In this document: positions 1-5,101 of the stretch, piece by piece
Layout of the letters: each line of letters begins with the position of its first letter
Position numbering within the stretch: the stretch's first letter is position 1
DNA from: an uncultured Bacilli bacterium
GTDB lineage: Bacteria; Bacillota_I; Bacilli_A; RF39; UBA660
DNA length: 5,101 nucleotides
Assembly (NCBI GenBank): GCA_934096785.1
Contig: CAKONA010000086.1
Span: 1 to 5,101, forward strand
Reading direction: 5' to 3'
Made by a program: the position numbers and the translations under genes
Notes under the pieces: generated by a model
Database searches by the model: none
Told to the model about the DNA's origin: nothing
The model's input: the letters and a program-made list of their open reading frames with translations, nothing else

Positions 1-845
1 GTGTGTATAGTGCTAGAAGTGGGCTTAATACATTATTATTAGATGAAGAGATGCCAGGAGGACTTTTAAATAAGATAAGTATTATTGAAAATTATTTAGG
101 ATTTAAGAGTATTACTGGTAGTGATTTAGCAATCAACATGTATGATCATGTTAAAAATGAGAATGTTTCTTTTAAGCGTGAGAAAGTGGTATCTATTAAG
201 GATATGAAAGAATATAAGGTGGTTGTCACCACGAAAGCAGAATATAAGACTAAAGGTGTAATAATAGGTATTGGAAGAAAACCTCGTAAGAGTGGTATCT
301 TAAATGAAGATAAGTTTAAAGGTAAAGGTATTAGTTATTGTGCGATATGTGATGCATCTTTGTATAAGGGTAAAAAACTTGTTGTATTAGGTGGAGGAGA
401 CTCTGCTTTTGAAGAAGCAATATATTTAAGTAACTTTGCAAGTAGTGTAACTATTGTAGTTAGAAATGAAATCAGAGCAATAGATGATTTAGTGAATGAT
501 GCTAAAAGTAAAGGTATTTCTATTGTAATTGGTAAAGAGGCTGTTGATTTTCTAGGTGATGATGTGATCACTGGTGTTAAATTCAATGATGAGAGTGTTA
601 TCAAGTGTGATGGAGTATTTATATATTATGGATATCAAGCTGATACTGCTTTTATGAGTGGATTAAATATAACTGATGATAAAGGTTATATTGAAGTAGA
701 TAATAGTATGAGAACTAAAGTACCATTTATATATGCGTGTGGTGACATAGTAAAAAAAGATGTATATCAGATTGTTACTGCTGCTAGTGATGGTTGTATT
801 GCAGCTTTATCTTTAAAGAAAGATATTAATAAGAGTGGAAAATAG
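1..845 (+). CDS. trxB: Thioredoxin-reductase-like FAD-dependent oxidoreductase, 5' end missing
   Basis: This is a cytoplasmic flavoprotein of the low-molecular-weight thioredoxin reductase family, which passes electrons through FAD and a CxxC pair to thioredoxin or a related protein. The frame is open to the left edge. Roughly 25-30 N-terminal residues, including the first FAD-binding GxGxxG, lie outside the window, so the GTG at 3 is an internal codon. Counting from that codon, about 280 residues remain; the family usually has 305-320. Visible landmarks are PGG (18-20) and IENYLGF (28-34), the redox motif CAIC (113-116), the nucleotide-binding GGGDSA (130-135), and the C-terminal FAD motif ACGD (245-248) followed by QIVTAASDGCIAAL. 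The usual HRRxxxR motif for NADPH is replaced by VRNEIR around 153-158, and the Arg normally before Gln in the C-terminal RQ motif is Tyr (YQ). The fold assignment is firm. The electron donor and true substrate are uncertain. Confidence 0.85.
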   Translation, partial: VYSARSGLNTLLLDEEMPGGLLNKISIIENYLGFKSITGSDLAINMYDHVKNENVSFKREKVVSIKDMKEYKVVVTTKAEYKTKGVIIGIGRKPRKSGILNEDKFKGKGISYCAICDASLYKGKKLVVLGGGDSAFEEAIYLSNFASSVTIVVRNEIRAIDDLVNDAKSKGISIVIGKEAVDFLGDDVITGVKFNDESVIKCDGVFIYYGYQADTAFMSGLNITDDKGYIEVDNSMRTKVPFIYACGDIVKKDVYQIVTAASDGCIAALSLKKDINKSGK

Positions 846-1218
846 ACTTTTAAATATAATTCTTTTTGTTATATGCAATACTATACCATACTGTGTTATT
901 ACTTTTACAAGTAAAACTGAAACAGCTTTAGGCGTAGAGATTTGTTTGTTCTTTATGTATTATGTTTACTTGATTATTAAATATAAAGGTAAATATATAG
1001 ATAAATGGATTATGATAACTGGTTTAATACTTTTAATAATAGAAGGTATTCTTAGTTATTTTGTACTTGGAAGTAGTACTATAGTAAGTTTTGACTTAAG
1101 TAATATTAGTGAAGTATTTGGTGTGTTTTCATTCTTTATAATAGGAGTGTTATCTATATTAATAATAGTTACTACTAATATGATAAAAATGTGTATTAAA
1201 AGGATCAGATTAAGTTGA
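835..1218 (+). CDS. Small four-helix integral membrane protein, function unknown
   Basis: I do not recognise this family. The 127-residue product is very hydrophobic, with four likely membrane helices at about residues 5-24, 31-48, 57-78 and 94-117. A short Lys-rich loop (KYKGKYIDK, 49-57) separates helices 2 and 3, and a basic tail (KRIRLS) follows helix 4, which suggests a cytoplasmic C terminus. No catalytic motif or lipobox is visible. The start is GTG, 11 bases inside the upstream reductase gene. The first ATG (residue 41) would remove helix 1, so GTG is preferred. The only Shine-Dalgarno candidate is weak (AAAGAAAGA, 815-823), so translation probably depends on ribosomes ending the upstream gene. 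The TGA stop overlaps the -35 box of the next promoter. The continuous hydrophobic pattern and AT-rich third positions suggest a real gene, perhaps co-transcribed with the reductase. Confidence 0.65.
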   Translation: MENRLLNIILFVICNTIPYCVITFTSKTETALGVEICLFFMYYVYLIIKYKGKYIDKWIMITGLILLIIEGILSYFVLGSSTIVSFDLSNISEVFGVFSFFIIGVLSILIIVTTNMIKMCIKRIRLS

Positions 1219-1243
1219 CAAGAGATAATAAAATCAATAAAAT
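1215..1243 (+). promoter_or_regulatory. Sigma-A-type promoter for the rlmB-sigH-ruvAB operon
   Basis: A perfect -35 hexamer TTGACA (1215-1220) is separated by exactly 17 bases from TAAAAT (1238-1243), a five-of-six match to the -10 consensus. Transcription would start near 1250, giving a leader of only about 18 bases before the rlmB ATG. The -35 box overlaps the TGA stop (1216-1218) of the membrane-protein gene. No terminator lies between, so read-through from upstream is also possible. Confidence 0.75.
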
Positions 1244-1257
1244 AAATAAGTATCTTT

Positions 1258-1263
1258 GGAGGA
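1258..1263 (+). promoter_or_regulatory. Ribosome binding site that fixes the rlmB start
   Basis: GGAGGA lies 4 bases upstream of the ATG at 1268. It overlaps the alternative in-frame TTG at 1256, so translation cannot sensibly start at that TTG. The ATG also gives the family-typical N terminus MLVYGRN. Confidence 0.85.
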
Positions 1264-1267
1264 ATGT

Positions 1268-1966
1268 ATGTTAGTATATGGAAGAAATGTTGTAAATGAA
1301 GTATTAAATAGTAATAGTAAAATATATAAGGTGTTTCTTGAAAATAATTATAAGGATGAAGAGATACTTAAAAAAATAGATAAGCGTGGTCTTAAGAAGT
1401 TTCATATTGATAAGAATAAATTAGATAAGATGTGTGGAAGTTCTACTAATCAAGGGATTGCGATGGATATTGAAGAGTTTCATTATTATGATATAAAAGC
1501 TATAGAGGAAGATGAAAAGGGTAACTTTGTTGTGATGCTTGATTCTTTAGAAGACCCTCATAACTTTGGAGCAATTATACGTACTTGTGAGTGTGCTGGA
1601 GTAGACTATATAATAATACCAAGAAACAGAAGTGTATCAGTTAATAGTACTGTTTATAAGACTTCTAGTGGTGCTTTATCAAATGTTAAAATAGTTGAAG
1701 TAGTAAATCTACATAATACAATTAAGAAACTTCAAAGTATTGGATACTGGGTATATGGAAGTGATGCGAAAGGAAAAGATTATCTAAAAATAGACTATAG
1801 TGGTAAAACATGTTTGGTAATAGGTAGTGAAGGACATGGTCTTAAACAAATAGTAAATAATTCTTGTGATGAGATTATATCTCTTCCGATGAAAGGAAAA
1901 ATTAATTCATTAAATGCATCAGTAGCTGCAGGTATACTAATATATGAAATAATGAAATATAAGTAG
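1268..1966 (+). CDS. rlmB: 23S rRNA 2'-O-ribose methyltransferase, RlmB/TrmH (SPOUT) family
   Basis: This enzyme methylates a ribose 2'-OH in 23S rRNA using S-adenosylmethionine; E. coli RlmB makes Gm2251 in the peptidyl-transferase region. The 232-residue protein has the usual two parts. The N-terminal RNA-binding domain begins MLVYGRNVVNEVL and ends near the conserved NQGIA (61-65). The C-terminal SPOUT knot domain carries the three family motifs: DPHNFGAIIRT (96-106, with the catalytic-type Asn and Arg), VIGSEGHGL (184-192) and ISLPMKG followed by SLNASVAAG (204-222). Length is normal, though the N-terminal domain is slightly short. The start is ATG at 1268, not the in-frame TTG at 1256, because GGAGGA sits between them. 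It is the first gene of the operon, and its stop overlaps the Shine-Dalgarno of the sigma-factor gene. A related TrmH-family target nucleotide cannot be excluded, but the sigH neighbour matches the Firmicutes rlmB (yacO) locus. Confidence 0.93.
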   Translation: MLVYGRNVVNEVLNSNSKIYKVFLENNYKDEEILKKIDKRGLKKFHIDKNKLDKMCGSSTNQGIAMDIEEFHYYDIKAIEEDEKGNFVVMLDSLEDPHNFGAIIRTCECAGVDYIIIPRNRSVSVNSTVYKTSSGALSNVKIVEVVNLHNTIKKLQSIGYWVYGSDAKGKDYLKIDYSGKTCLVIGSEGHGLKQIVNNSCDEIISLPMKGKINSLNASVAAGILIYEIMKYK

Positions 1967-1973
1967 GTGTGTT

Positions 1974-2588
1974 ATGGACTATAAGGAACTTAATGATAAT
2001 GAACTAGTGTATTTATGTAATGAAAATAGTGAAGAAGCAACTACTTTGTTGATACAAAAATATAAGAATTGTATATTAATAATACTTAAAGAATTCTTAA
2101 AAGAATATAAGATAGTTGGTATAGAAGTGGCTGATCTTTATCAAGAAGGATTAATTGGTTTAATGAATGCGATAAGTACATATAATCCAGATAAAGAAGT
2201 ATTATTCTATACATATGCGAATGCTTGTATTAGGTCAAATATAATAACTGCGATGAGACAAACTTTTAGACAAAAAAATAGAATACTTAATCAGTCTTAT
2301 TCACTAGATAAGATATTTGATGATAGTGGGGATAATTATTATGAAGTGCTTAAGGATGAGAGTTATGAACCTAATAAGATACTTCTTAGTAGTGAAGAAG
2401 AGAGTGAAATAATAGATAAACTAAAGAGTAAATTAAGTAAGAATGAGATGGAAATACTCGATCTTAGACTTCAAGGTTTAAGTAATGGCGAGATAGCGGG
2501 TTTACTTGATAAAGATAAAAAAGATATAGAGAATAGTTTATTTAGAATAAAACGTAAATTTAAAGATTTAAATAAAATAAAGGAGTAA
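1974..2588 (+). CDS. sigH: RNA polymerase sigma factor, SigH-like (sigma-70 family)
   Basis: This is an alternative sigma factor of 204 residues, close to the usual size of sigma-H (Spo0H/sigma-30), which in Bacillus subtilis controls entry into sporulation and competence. It has no region 1.1 and no region 3. Region 2 covers about residues 20-101, with the core-binding stretch DLYQEGLIGLMNAISTYNP (54-72) and the -10 recognition part YANACIRSNIITAMRQ (81-96). RQK (99-101) and then SYSLDK (108-113) follow, resembling the sigma-H TRQK and YASLDK signatures. Region 4 spans about 154-197 (LSKNEMEILDLRLQGLSNGEIA, then a basic recognition helix). AGGTG (1965-1969), overlapping the rlmB stop, serves as ribosome binding site 4 bases before ATG. 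Position after rlmB matches B. subtilis, although yacP is missing. Its regulon here is unknown, as the window shows no sporulation or competence gene. Confidence 0.88.
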   Translation: MDYKELNDNELVYLCNENSEEATTLLIQKYKNCILIILKEFLKEYKIVGIEVADLYQEGLIGLMNAISTYNPDKEVLFYTYANACIRSNIITAMRQTFRQKNRILNQSYSLDKIFDDSGDNYYEVLKDESYEPNKILLSSEEESEIIDKLKSKLSKNEMEILDLRLQGLSNGEIAGLLDKDKKDIENSLFRIKRKFKDLNKIKE

Positions 2589-2591
2589 ATA

Positions 2592-3143
2592 ATGTTTGAA
2601 TATATAAAAGGAATAGTTACATGTACTTTAGCTAACTATGTTGTAATTGAAGCAAATGGTGTAGGATATAAAATATATACTCCAAATCCATATAAGTTTA
2701 AAGAAGGAAATGAGACTAAATGTTATGTATATAATCATATTAGAGAAGATGAAAATGTATTATATGGGTTTAGTACTGAAGATGAAAGAGAATTATTCTT
2801 AAAATTAATTAGTGTTAAAGGACTTGGACCTAAAATGGCTATGCCTATACTAGCAACTGGTTCAATAAATGGAATAATAGATGCTATAGATAGAGAAAAT
2901 ATTCTTTATTTAAAGAAATTTCCTAAGATTGGAGATAAGGTAGCAAGACAAATAATATTAGACTTAAAAGGTAAACTTACAATGAGTGAAAATAATATAG
3001 ATAATAGTTCTGATGAATTAGTACTTGCACTTGAAGCTTTAGGATATAAATCTGGTGATATAAAGAATGTTGTTGTAAAAGTAGATAAAACATTAAATAT
3101 AGAAAGTCAAATTAAAGAGGCTTTAAAATTATTATTGAAATAG
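2592..3143 (+). CDS. ruvA: Holliday junction branch migration complex subunit RuvA
   Basis: RuvA binds four-way DNA junctions as a tetramer or octamer and loads the RuvB motor for branch migration in recombinational repair. The 183-residue protein has all three domains. The N-terminal OB fold (1-62) begins MFEYIKGIV and contains NGVGYKIYTP. It carries the acidic-pin pair Glu52-Asp53 in the conserved REDENVLYGF stretch. Two helix-hairpin-helix motifs follow: LISVKGLGPKMAMPILA (72-88) and LKKFPKIGDKVARQIILDL (107-125), the second with Lys in place of the usual Gly of PGIG. After an Asn/Ser-rich linker (132-140), the RuvB-contacting domain III starts at DELVLALEALGY and ends at the C terminus. 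It is slightly shorter than the usual 190-205 residues because the linker is short. AGGAG (2581-2585), overlapping the end of sigH, lies 6 bases before the ATG, and the sigH stop is 3 bases before it, so translation is probably coupled. Confidence 0.96.
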   Translation: MFEYIKGIVTCTLANYVVIEANGVGYKIYTPNPYKFKEGNETKCYVYNHIREDENVLYGFSTEDERELFLKLISVKGLGPKMAMPILATGSINGIIDAIDRENILYLKKFPKIGDKVARQIILDLKGKLTMSENNIDNSSDELVLALEALGYKSGDIKNVVVKVDKTLNIESQIKEALKLLLK

Positions 3144-3153
3144 GAGTGTAAAA

Positions 3154-3729
3154 ATGGTAATTGGTATTGATATGGATGATACTATTTGTTCTACTAATGA
3201 GAGAATTATAGAAGAAGCAGATAAGTATGATAAAGAAGTTTTAGGTGGAACTGGTGTTAAGAATGTAAAAGCATATGAATTTAATGATATGTTAGGTTGG
3301 GAACCTGAAATGAAGGGTCAATTTTTTAAAGATAGACTTGAATATATTATGGGTGGAGCCGAAATTAAGGAAGACGCTAAGAGAGTTATTAATAAGATGC
3401 ATGATAAAGGTGCTAAGATTGTTATTATATCTTTTAGAAAAGCTAAATATATATTTGACCCATATAAACTTACTAAAGAGTGGTTAGACAAAGAAGGCGT
3501 TAAATATGATAAGATTTATGTTGACACTGGTAGTAAGGTTGATGAATGTTTAAAAGAGAAAGTAACATTATTTATAGATGATAAGGAGAGTCACTGCGAG
3601 GAAGTAAGTGAAGCTGGAATTAAGGTACTACTTTTTACTAATGAATATAATAAGGAAGAAACTAGATTTACAAGAGTAAATAACTGGAATGAAGTAGAGA
3701 AATATATAGAGGAAAATTATAATGGATGA
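3154..3729 (+). CDS. HAD-family 5'(3')-deoxyribonucleotidase-like protein (NT5C type)
   Basis: This is a soluble HAD-superfamily phosphatase resembling the NT5C 5'-nucleotidase family (PF06941), whose members hydrolyse (deoxy)nucleoside monophosphates. Of 191 residues, the first motif is GIDMDDT (4-10), with Asp6 as nucleophile and Asp8 as general acid/base. Motif II is IISFRK (91-96) with Ser93. A Lys in LKEK (133-136) is the likely motif III residue, and FIDDK (140-144) supplies the metal-binding Asp pair. Residues about 15-75 form a helical cap. The ORF opens with ATG after AGGAG (3142-3146), which overlaps the ruvA stop. Its TGA stop overlaps the start of ruvB by 8 bases, so it is translationally tied to both ruv genes. 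All catalytic motifs look intact. The substrate is unproven: pyrimidine deoxynucleotides are a family-based guess, and a role with RuvAB is inferred only from position. Confidence 0.82.
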   Translation: MVIGIDMDDTICSTNERIIEEADKYDKEVLGGTGVKNVKAYEFNDMLGWEPEMKGQFFKDRLEYIMGGAEIKEDAKRVINKMHDKGAKIVIISFRKAKYIFDPYKLTKEWLDKEGVKYDKIYVDTGSKVDECLKEKVTLFIDDKESHCEEVSEAGIKVLLFTNEYNKEETRFTRVNNWNEVEKYIEENYNG

Positions 3730-4735
3730 GAGAATTGTAACTAATCATGAACTTGAAGCTGATTCTTTTGAAAAGACAATTAGACCTGACTCTTTTGATG
3801 AGTATATCGGACAAAGTGATGTTAAAGAGAATATAAAAGTATTCGTTAAGGCTGCTCTTCTTAGAAATACTAATTTGGATCATGTACTTTTATATGGACC
3901 TCCTGGTTTAGGTAAGACTACACTTGCTCATATAATTGCAAATGAACTTGGTACTAATATTAAGACAGCTAGTGGACCTACTATTGAGAAAAGTGGAGAC
4001 TTAGCTGCTATACTTTCTACACTTGAACAGAATGATGTTTTGTTTATAGATGAAATTCATAGAATTCCAAGATACATTGAAGAGATTTTATATAGTGCGA
4101 TGGAAGACTTTAAACTTGATATTATTATTGGTGGAGAAGGACAAAGTCGTAGTATTAAAATAGATTTACCGCCTTTTACTTTAATTGGTGCGACTACTCG
4201 TAGTGGTGACTTGAGTGCTCCTTTAAGAGATAGATTTGGTATTATGTGTAAGTTAGAATTTTATAGTGATGAAGAACTTTCAGAGATTGTTAAGAGAAGT
4301 GCTAGAGTTCTTAATCTTGAGATTGAAGATAATGCTGCTCATGAGATTGCTATTAGAAGTAGAAAGACACCTCGTATTGCGAATAGACTTCTTAAAAGAG
4401 TTGGAGATTTTGCTTTAGTTGAAGGTGATGGAGTAATAACACTTGAACTAGTAAAGAAGGCACTTACTAGACTTAAAATAAATGAGTCAGGACTTGATAT
4501 TGCTGATGTTCAGTACTTAATGAGTATCATTGAAAAATTCAATGGAGGACCTGTTGGTATTGAAAGTATTGCATCTTCCATTGGTGAAGAAGCAACAACC
4601 ATTGAAGATGTTATAGAACCATTTCTTCTTCAAGAAGGATATGTTAAGAGAACAAGTAGAGGTAGAATAGTTACTGAAAAAGCATATAGAGAATTTAAGA
4701 TTAATAATCAAAGAACACTGTTTGATATAGAATAG
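3722..4735 (+). CDS. ruvB: Holliday junction branch migration ATPase RuvB
   Basis: RuvB is the AAA+ hexameric motor that pumps DNA through the RuvA-bound Holliday junction. The 337-residue protein is full length. Its N terminus ends in the family stretch [12 protein letters not shown] (20-31). Walker A is GPPGLGKTT (59-67), Walker B LFIDEIHR (107-114), sensor 1 GATTRSG (156-162), and the arginine-finger region LRDRFG (168-173). Sensor 2 lies in [13 protein letters not shown]. The C-terminal winged helix includes [10 protein letters not shown] and [17 protein letters not shown]. The start is ATG at 3722, inside the end of the HAD gene; AGAGGA (3708-3713) lies 8 bases upstream, and the overlap suggests coupled translation. 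The stop at 4733-4735 falls in the 3' arm of the operon terminator. No key residue is missing. ruvC is absent from the window, as is usual in Firmicutes, where RecU resolves junctions. Confidence 0.97.
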   Translation: MDERIVTNHELEADSFEKTIRPDSFDEYIGQSDVKENIKVFVKAALLRNTNLDHVLLYGPPGLGKTTLAHIIANELGTNIKTASGPTIEKSGDLAAILSTLEQNDVLFIDEIHRIPRYIEEILYSAMEDFKLDIIIGGEGQSRSIKIDLPPFTLIGATTRSGDLSAPLRDRFGIMCKLEFYSDEELSEIVKRSARVLNLEIEDNAAHEIAIRSRKTPRIANRLLKRVGDFALVEGDGVITLELVKKALTRLKINESGLDIADVQYLMSIIEKFNGGPVGIESIASSIGEEATTIEDVIEPFLLQEGYVKRTSRGRIVTEKAYREFKINNQRTLFDIE

Positions 4736-4745
4736 TGTTTTTTTT
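4714..4745 (+). terminator. Intrinsic terminator overlapping the end of ruvB
   Basis: AACACTGTT (4714-4722) pairs with AATAGTGTT (4731-4739) in a 9-bp stem with one G-T pair and an 8-base loop. A run of eight T (4738-4745) begins at the stem base. The ruvB TAG stop lies in the 3' arm, so the terminator starts inside the coding region. The stem is AT-rich, so it may be only moderately strong. Confidence 0.75.
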
Positions 4746-4792
4746 GATAAAATTTATAATAAAAAGAAGTGTTTTCTATTTTTATGTTTTAT

Positions 4793-4798
4793 TATAAT
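4793..4798 (+). promoter_or_regulatory. Possible promoter -10 box upstream of the mini-ORF
   Basis: A perfect TATAAT lies 3 bases upstream of a strong Shine-Dalgarno. No good -35 hexamer is present: at 15-18 bases upstream only T-rich sequence (GTTTTCT region, 4771-4777) is seen, and there is no extended -10 TG. TATAAT also arises by chance in such AT-rich DNA. If used, transcription would start near 4805 and the Shine-Dalgarno would be almost at the 5' end. Confidence 0.4.
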
Positions 4799-4801
4799 AG
4801 T

Positions 4802-4808
4802 AGGAGGG
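4802..4808 (+). promoter_or_regulatory. Strong ribosome binding site before the mini-ORF
   Basis: AGGAGGG, 7 bases before the ATG at 4816, is the longest match to the anti-Shine-Dalgarno sequence seen in this window. It argues that translation starts, or once started, at 4816, even though that frame closes after 16 codons. Confidence 0.7.
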
Positions 4809-4815
4809 TAAAAAT

Positions 4816-4945
4816 ATGAAACATATTATAAATAATTATGAACGGCTCAGGCTAGTAAGAAAGTAAATAATGTATATATTTTAAATAATAGGCTGTAGCA
4901 TTTGAATTACCAGAAAAGATTAATAAATTATTAAAAAACTATTGA
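4816..4945 (+). pseudogene. Mini-ORF of 16 codons with apparent out-of-frame continuation; likely small broken gene
   Basis: The ATG at 4816 opens a reading MKHIINNYERLRLVRK that stops at TAA (4864-4866). From about 4842 the third frame reads TAQASKKVNNVYILNNR with codons typical of the neighbours and stops at 4896. From about 4892 the second frame reads AVAFELPEKINKLLKNY and stops with TGA at 4943-4945. Joining the three by two -1 shifts gives a plausible soluble, Lys/Asn-rich protein of about 43 residues. In the first frame the last codons (CGG, CTC, AGG, CTA) are ones rarely seen in the neighbouring genes, which supports a lost frame. Explanations, in my order of preference, are a small gene broken by two single-base deletions, sequencing or assembly errors, or a genuine 16-residue leader peptide followed by chance open frames. 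I do not recognise the reconstructed protein. Confidence 0.4.
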
Positions 4946-4984
4946 TTTCAACAAAAATTTATTATATATTTTTTTTTGATTGGT

Positions 4985-5020
4985 ACCCAGGAAACTTTCG
5001 AAGCCTTGGGTCGATTTTTT
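4985..5020 (+). terminator. GC-richer intrinsic terminator hairpin
   Basis: ACCCAGG (4985-4991) pairs with CCTTGGGT (5004-5011), one T bulged, giving 7 bp. After an AAA bulge the inner CTT/AAG pairs close a TCG loop (4998-5000). Six T (5015-5020) follow the stem after CGA. The stem is far more GC-rich than the surrounding DNA, which supports selection for a hairpin. It would end transcripts from the promoter candidate at 4793 or read-through from ruvB. It resembles no riboswitch class I recognise. Confidence 0.65.
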
Positions 5021-5030
5021 GTTCAGTTAG

Positions 5031-5056
5031 TTAAAAAGTAAAATGCAACTTTTTGA
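5031..5056. repeat. Weak A/T inverted repeat
   Basis: AAAAAGT (5033-5039) is repeated inverted as ACTTTTT (5048-5054) around an 8-base loop; the outer pairs T-G and T-A extend it to 9 bp. With almost no G-C pairs it could be chance in AT-rich DNA or a weak auxiliary terminator. Confidence 0.25.
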
Positions 5057-5072
5057 AAAAATATGTAATTAT

Positions 5073-5101
5073 AAGGCATAATGCAAGTTTATGCCTTGTT
5101 T
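5073..5101 (+). terminator. Terminator-like hairpin at the window edge
   Basis: AAGGCATAA (5073-5081) pairs perfectly with TTATGCCTT (5089-5097) around a 7-base loop (5082-5088). GTTT follows, and the window ends at 5101, so the length of the T-run is unknown. The 9-bp perfect stem is unlikely to be chance. It could terminate a + transcript, or a convergent gene lying to the right. Confidence 0.45.

Larger units (their letters stand above)
4736..5101. other. Stretch after ruvB without an intact full-size gene
   Basis: From the ruvB stop to the window edge there is no convincing full-length gene on either strand. The stretch holds the ruvB terminator tail, a possible promoter, a strong Shine-Dalgarno with a mini-ORF and out-of-frame coding-like remnants (4816-4945), an AT-rich spacer with a run of nine T (4969-4977), a GC-richer terminator hairpin (4985-5020), a weak A/T hairpin (5031-5056) and a terminator-like hairpin at the edge (5073-5101). 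These parts are listed separately. Confidence 0.7.

Noticed and set aside
335..604. Open frame on the - strand inside the reductase gene
   Set aside because: It is the complement of a clearly coding flavoprotein region, has a Ser/Leu/Thr-rich low-complexity product and no ribosome binding site; a shadow frame.
1256..1267. TTG at 1256 as the rlmB start
   Set aside because: The Shine-Dalgarno GGAGGA overlaps and follows this codon, and the ATG at 1268 gives the family-typical N terminus.
3668..3883. Open frame on the - strand across the HAD-ruvB junction
   Set aside because: It spans two well-supported genes on the opposite strand and has no recognisable domain or start signal.
4517..4711. 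Open frame on the - strand within ruvB
   Set aside because: It is complementary to the conserved RuvB winged-helix region and its product is an Asn/Phe/Ser-rich sequence typical of a shadow frame.
4744..4760. TTGATA followed by TATAAT as a promoter
   Set aside because: The two hexamers are only 5 bases apart, far below the 16-18 needed.
4953..4977. AAAAAT / ATTTTT with a run of nine T as a terminator
   Set aside because: The stem has only A-T pairs and a 9-base loop; pairing is expected by chance in this composition.
4985..5020. T-box or other riboswitch
   Set aside because: No T-box sequence, specifier loop or other known aptamer core is seen upstream; only a terminator-type hairpin is supported.
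4946..5041. In-frame continuation after the TGA at 4943, readable through the GC-rich hairpin to TAA
   Set aside because: No start codon precedes it after the TGA, the codons (ACC, CAG, TTC, GCC) are unlike the neighbours, and the sequence is better explained as a terminator hairpin.
1..5101. TGA read as tryptophan (Mollicutes code)
   Set aside because: TGA ends the membrane-protein and HAD genes at sensible positions, and conserved Trp positions use TGG.

Overview
The window is very AT-rich, and every gene lies on the + strand. TGA is used as a stop (small membrane protein and HAD gene) and Trp is encoded by TGG, so the standard bacterial code applies and a Mycoplasma/Spiroplasma-type code is ruled out. 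Gene content and order (rlmB followed directly by a sigma-H-like factor), the strong purine-rich Shine-Dalgarno sites and the low GC point to a low-GC Firmicute, most likely an uncultured Bacilli/Erysipelotrichia-like or Clostridia-like organism. The exact lineage is an inference and cannot be fixed from this window.

Layout: (1) 1-1218 holds the 3' part of a thioredoxin-reductase-like flavoprotein, cut by the window edge, and an overlapping small four-helix membrane protein of unknown function. (2) A near-consensus vegetative promoter at 1215-1243, whose -35 box sits on the stop codon of the membrane-protein gene, starts a tight five-gene operon: rlmB (23S rRNA 2'-O-methyltransferase), a sigH-like sigma factor, ruvA, an NT5C-type HAD nucleotidase and ruvB. 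Gaps are 3 to 10 bases, and the last pair overlaps by 8. An intrinsic terminator that begins inside ruvB and contains its stop codon closes the operon at about 4745. (3) 4746-5101 has no intact gene of normal size. It holds a possible promoter, the strongest-looking Shine-Dalgarno in the window, a 16-codon mini-ORF whose apparent continuation lies in two other frames (a broken gene, sequencing errors, or a leader peptide), a GC-rich terminator hairpin, a weak AT-only hairpin and a second terminator-like hairpin at the window edge.

How the genes fit together: RuvA and RuvB form the Holliday-junction branch-migration motor. The rlmB-sigH adjacency is what remains of the conserved Firmicutes cysS-mrnC-rlmB-yacP-sigH order, here joined to ruvAB. 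The HAD nucleotidase between ruvA and ruvB could remove nucleotides released during DNA repair, but that link rests on position alone. Most of the window is ordinary housekeeping. The parts worth a second look are the atypical NAD(P)H-binding motif of the thioredoxin-reductase-like protein, the sigH-ruvA-HAD-ruvB arrangement, and the unexplained stretch after ruvB. I see no clear evidence of a previously undescribed system, rRNA, tRNA, CRISPR array, insertion sequence or prophage.
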